From Oreohelix idahoensis (Eukaryota > Mollusca > Gastropoda > Stylommatophora > Oreohelicidae), in the NCBI GenBank assembly GCA_024509875.1, contig JAMPIV010015263.1:124001-188000 (forward strand): DNA of 64,000 nt. The letters run 5' to 3'. The position numbers and the translations under genes are program-made. The notes beneath the pieces are model-generated. The model was not told the DNA's origin. It saw only the letters and a list, made by a program, of their open reading frames with translations, and searched no databases. Below are positions 60,046 through 64,000 of this stretch, in pieces (the first letter of the stretch is position 1; each line of letters begins with the position of its first letter).

Positions 60046-61375
60046 TGTCACGAAGTGTATTCGCCTTCTTTTCTCTCTGTCAATCTTTTCTCATACCAAA
60101 ACATTCCTTTTCTCTAAATTCTCTAGAATATCTGCCACTCGTCAAAACACATCAGGAGATCTCCCATTTTCTTCTGAAATTCCTTTTCTTAAATCTAGGT
60201 TACCAGCAAACCGCTGTGAACTTTTAAACCGCGCCCTGAATAATTATAGTTTAGCCAATGGATAGGCAGCGAGGTATATTGTCTTTTGACTTTTGACCTC
60301 AGAACCACCATGGAGTATCGCCTGGTATCAAAATGCCACGTACCGGCCAGTTTGTGTGTGTGTTTGGGGGATGGAACGTAATGTCAAAAATAGGTCAGGC
60401 GCCCCACCCCTAACGTAGGCAAATTAAAGCCACCAAACAGAACCCTGGAGGAAAAAATTAGGCGCGATTCTCAAAGCGGGATTCTGGTAAGCGGCATTCT
60501 CTCACTAGCCAGCAGACCGACCAGTCTGGACAAAGATGGTCCTGTCTAGGAAATTGCAGAGGGGAACTGTCCAATTTTAACACAGCAAAGGTGCTTGGCT
60601 GAGCGATCCTACCAGGTTGTCATACCAGAAGACTAAACCATAAGCAGTGTTCTCAAGGGTAGACATACTCCATCCCAGTTGGTGATGAGCCCTGTGTCAA
60701 GACGGAGAAAGCTTGCCATCCTCTGAAACCCTAAAAAGAACTTGCTGGACCTGGAGTGCTGGGCCATATTGAACCCCTGGCAACAAGACTACATAAATTC
60801 AGCATCTGAGATGAGTATCTGAATATGCCAGCAGAACCACTCCAGAATAGTCCTATTGTCCTATGATGACAAATTCATTCTGACATGGTTCAGAACCATT
60901 CATAAATTAGGGAACATATCTTATAGTTGTACAGTTGAATATAATGTGAGATTCTATCTTCATTTTTGTAAACTTTACATAACAGAGTCTGTTGTTAGTT
61001 TTCTTTGTAATATTTAAATGGGTTGTATAGTTTTAGTAACATAAATCTACACCCTGGTGGCAGAGCCATAATTAATAAACACTATTGGGTCGGGATATTT
61101 TTAATGTGGCTGGGCACCAAATCTCTTATCCAACTATATGTACTATACATATTCCTTTGTAGGATCTCGGATCAAGAATTTATCGCCTAGAGAATATCCT
61201 GTTAGTTTCACCAGAATTCTATTTTAAGAAAGTTTTCTAGTGGACTAATTCCCGAGGAGAGACAGTGCATTCAACCTGCAGTCTGGAAGAGGTTCCTCTA
61301 GATATTATTTTTTATTCTTCCCTCAAGTGTGTCATACTTACACTTTATCCCTCAAAAAGAAACCATTTCGCTACA
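60046..61375 (+). repeat. 3' LTR
   Basis: 1,330 bp, same length as the 5' LTR, from TGTCACGAAGTGTATTC to CATTTCGCTACA. AATAAA at 61074-61079. Followed by the target duplication ACACC. Confidence 0.95.
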
Positions 61376-61380
61376 ACACC

Positions 61381-61750
61381 TAAAAGTCTTTTATAGTTGG
61401 ACATGCGCCCCAATATAACCGACTTGGTTGTACGGGATGCGCCTCGCCAAAATGAGGAAAATGTTGGTTTTTTTTTTTTTTTAAAGTTGACTTTTCCCGT
61501 AACCCTTGGTCATTCAGACATCAGAGACTAGAAGCTCTTGAGAAGTACTGTAGTCGTCACTTTGTATATTGGATGTTAGTCTGTTCAGGTGTGCGACGAG
61601 TAGATTTGTATATTTTGTTTTAAAACTCATCTAAAACCTCCGATAACTACTCAAGGATTTAATCAAAATGGAAATATAAAATTATTTCTCTTCGAATCAA
61701 CACTCCAGTCAATTCCTTTTCTGTCCACCCTGCCTTCTTTTGCCTCTTAA
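61381..61750. other. Non-coding stretch
   Basis: Nothing recognised; T-run near 61468-61482. Confidence 0.35.
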
Positions 61751-61751
61751 A

Positions 61752-61982
61752 CAAACAAAAAAGAGGGGAAACTAGAGGCAAACAGTAAATAAATAAATAC
61801 AACACATAAAGGTATGTTTCAGGCACTCGAGAGAAATAAAGAAGTAGAAAACTAGACAACAGAAAAACAATAGAAGAGAGTGAGTGGCTTACCGGAGAAT
61901 CGAACCCAGGACCTTCCGAACGGCACCACCGCCTATCTACGGAAGCGAATCACACTTTCCTCCCTGCCAACTAGGCACCACT
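61752..61982 (-). repeat. tRNA-derived SINE, family A, copy 5
   Basis: The most complete member. Minus strand starts TGGTGCCTAGTTGGCAGGGA, with GTAGATAGGCGGTGG (A-box-like), GGTTCGATTCT (B-box-like), the TTTTCTGTTGTCTAG body and a TTTATTTACTG...TTTCCCCT tail. Confidence 0.78.
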
Positions 61983-62129
61983 TTATTTATTTATTTACAC
62001 CTTTTTCCCTGCTACTGGATTTAGAGAAAATCGTTGGTAACTTGTTGGATCTTAATATGAGGTCGTGCCGTGCCAGCTTGCATCTCTTAACTGTTAGGAT
62101 CCTATAGAACTTATGTGTGCCTTATCTGT

Positions 62130-62561
62130 TCATTTATTATACGATACTACTTCTTCTTCTTCTTCGTACACTCTCAGACTGTTTCCAAAGAAAGCAGTAG
62201 TCAGTTTGAGGCTATTTGAATCGTTGTAGAGCTTTTCCCCGAATGGTACAGGTGTCGGCCATATGCGCTTTCTCTGTTCCGCATATGTTGGGCAACTTTG
62301 AAGCAGATGTTCATCAATCATTTTATCAGTGTCACAGTTACACTCATCAGTAGTTCCTATCATTAGCTTGTTGAATAGATGGTATCCCAATCTGTTGTGG
62401 TCTGTGCGGAGTCTGAAGATTACCACTTGTTCTCTTCTGTTGAGTTGGTAGTGTGCATCATTTTGTGTGTGACCTGGATGCTCTACATCCCATTTGCTTG
62501 TGTATCTGATTCTGATAACACTTTTTGCCTCCTCGATACAATTATGATATTTCTGCAACAT
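62130..62561 (-). pseudogene. LINE C-terminal fragment
   Basis: Open frame of 143 codons. HYQLNRREQVVIFRLRTDHN, then RLGYHLFNKL, a Cys/His motif (ECNCDTDKMIDEHLLQSCP) and EQRKRIWP. This is the segment that follows RNase H at the end of I/Jockey-type LINE proteins, with CxC...H...C likely binding zinc. A second copy at 44905-45655 is split by a foldback element. Confidence 0.7.
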
Positions 62562-62764
62562 TCATTTTCAATCTCTGAATTTTTCTTTTAAACCTACTAT
62601 TAAAAGACTATGTTTGGCTTCCATATACGGTGGAGGAAAAGTCTGAGTTTGATTCGAAGGGAGATAACTTTATATTTTCATTTTGATTAAAGCCCCTTGT
62701 AGTTCCCAGATGTCGCACATGAGTCACAGAAATAATAGTACTAATGGTTCTTTAGGCACGTTGC

Positions 62765-62935
62765 TAAGACGACTGGTACGACCGTGTGTATCATCCGTCT
62801 TGCAAAGTCATCATGTGAAACAAATAGCTACAGAAACCCCGTAAATGTTTTGTGCAGGCTTCCTGCAAGGGGGCTAGTTGCAGTGGGGGCTCCATGCTCA
62901 TTAGGGCGCGAAAAGGAAAATGATGATAATGATCT
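62765..62935 (+). repeat. SINE family E copy
   Basis: GTCATCATGTGAAACAAATA, GCTACAGAAACCCCG, GCAGGCTTCCTGCAAGGGGG, TTGCAGTGGGGGCTCCATGC and a GATGATAATGA tail, as in the copy at 11290-11525. The 62-codon frame across it is not a gene. Confidence 0.6.
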
Positions 62936-63915
62936 GATATATAAAATCCCAGCTTTTTCTGTCAGTGCGTAAGGCTAAGGGGTGCAACTTTGGTTGAAAG
63001 TTAGACATTAATTACATTGTTTCCCTTATAAGTACTCTCCCGAAAATAGTAACAATTACCAAAGAAGAATGCGCAAATGACGGTGTGCACACAAATATAC
63101 TTATAGAATGTGTGATCCCGTATACACACATTGGGATCCTCGCTGCTGCTACGTAGTTCGTGTACTGTGGCGTCGCACAGTGGTTTTTAAAAAATACTTT
63201 TGAATAAGTAAAATTGCCATTAGGTATTGGTGCTTTTGAATTTAATTCCCGTCTTATGACGGGCTTTTACACTAGTTGTAATGTAAGTTTTGCAAACATC
63301 GGTGTTGTTTGAGATTGTGGTACATTTTTTTGATAGGTATAGCGATTTATTTGGTCCCGTCTGAGTAGAGCAGAAGTGGGGTATATGAGAAAGAAAGATG
63401 TAAGAATAGATTCCACGAGTGAAATAGATTAAGGTGAAGATACGTCTCTGGAATGAGTGGTTTCTCTAGTCCAGCCTATCTATACGACTATCTTTAGAAG
63501 AAGACGATCTGTCACACTTCCCTTTAATGTTAATTATAAGTTATCTACCCACACACACAGAGTTATGTGACAACAAGACACACAAACGTGAAAAACTATG
63601 GTAAATGGATATGGGTCTGACCAACACGCTAAATTAAGTTTTTGTTTAGTTTATTATCACTTAAACTTTACAACATCAAACATCTACAAATCAATATATT
63701 CATGTTTACAGACCTAGGAAAATAACCCCATAAGTGCCCTCCCCTCTGTTGAGAAGAGATCCCAAAAGAAGTTAATAACCCAAAAGGTCAAGGATTAACA
63801 CTAGGGTATAGAATAGACAGTATAGTAAAGAACTAAGTTTCTACTTAAGCTATCCAGTAAAAATAATCAGGTTAGCGAACAACAACAAAAAGAAGTGGGT
63901 ACAATTAACAAAGGA

Positions 63916-63920
<5 letters not shown>
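62936..63920. other. Non-coding stretch
   Basis: No gene or repeat recognised. Confidence 0.35.

Positions 63921-63921
<1 letters not shown>

Positions 63922-63972
<51 letters not shown>
63922..63972 (+). repeat. CT microsatellite
   Basis: About 22 CT units, slightly interrupted after 63964. Confidence 0.95.
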
Positions 63973-63973
<1 letters not shown>

Positions 63974-64000
63974 GTCTTTCATTCTGTCATTCTGTGGCCA

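Larger units (their letters stand above)
56379..61375 (+). mobile_element. Non-autonomous LTR retrotransposon
   Basis: Two 1,330-bp LTRs flank a 2,337-bp interior. The target duplication ACACC is perfect (56374-56378, 61376-61380). A primer-binding-site-like sequence follows the 5' LTR and a polypurine tract precedes the 3' LTR. The interior has gag-like and protease-like coding sequence only; no reverse transcriptase, RNase H or integrase was found, so it would depend on a partner element. The LTRs differ at roughly 30-40 positions by eye (about 2-3%), so the insertion is not ancient. Confidence 0.93.

Overview
The window looks like a repeat-dense, AT-rich piece of an animal nuclear genome, with no convincing host gene. 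Everything with recognisable coding content is a transposable element, and nearly all of it is decayed. Tc1/mariner, pogo/Tigger, hAT, RTE-like LINEs with tetranucleotide tails and several tRNA-derived SINEs point to a metazoan. An invertebrate, perhaps a mollusc, is my best guess, but the sequence alone does not settle this.

Layout. 0-1 kb: two copies of a tRNA-derived SINE and a LINE fragment. 2.4-6.2 kb: a DNA transposon with CACTG ends and TTA target duplications, interrupted by a complete Tc1 element with one in-frame stop. 6.3-9 kb: LINE RNase H debris. 9.3-10.9 kb: a second, divergent CACTG element. 13.5-18.2 kb: a near full-length RTE-like LINE, split by a 1,400-bp solo LTR. 20.1-22.4 kb: a Tigger element. 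24.5-26.7 and 35.8-37.9 kb: two inverted copies of an unnamed 2-kb repeat. Between them lie SINEs, a third CACTG element (29.6-31.7 kb) and a long polypyrimidine tract. 40.0-41.1 kb: a 25-bp minisatellite with higher-order structure. 42-49 kb: Tc1 relic, non-autonomous hAT, foldback element inside a LINE fragment, and a hAT transposon. 50.7-52.6 kb: a transposase-like pseudogene with a ~90-bp internal inversion, then a tandem duplication. 56.4-61.4 kb: an LTR retrotransposon with two 1,330-bp LTRs, a primer-binding site and a purine tract, but no reverse transcriptase or integrase. The end holds LINE and SINE debris and a CT microsatellite.

Most notable are (1) the CACTG/TTA element family, whose ends and target duplications can be read directly in three copies and which encodes a transposase-like protein I cannot assign to a named superfamily; (2) a second protein at 50.7 kb that appears distantly related to it; and (3) the small LTR element, whose single gag/protease-like reading frame has lost the protease active-site motif and seems to have absorbed a SINE. 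Nested insertions and paralogous copies provide empty sites for several insertions, so their boundaries are exact.
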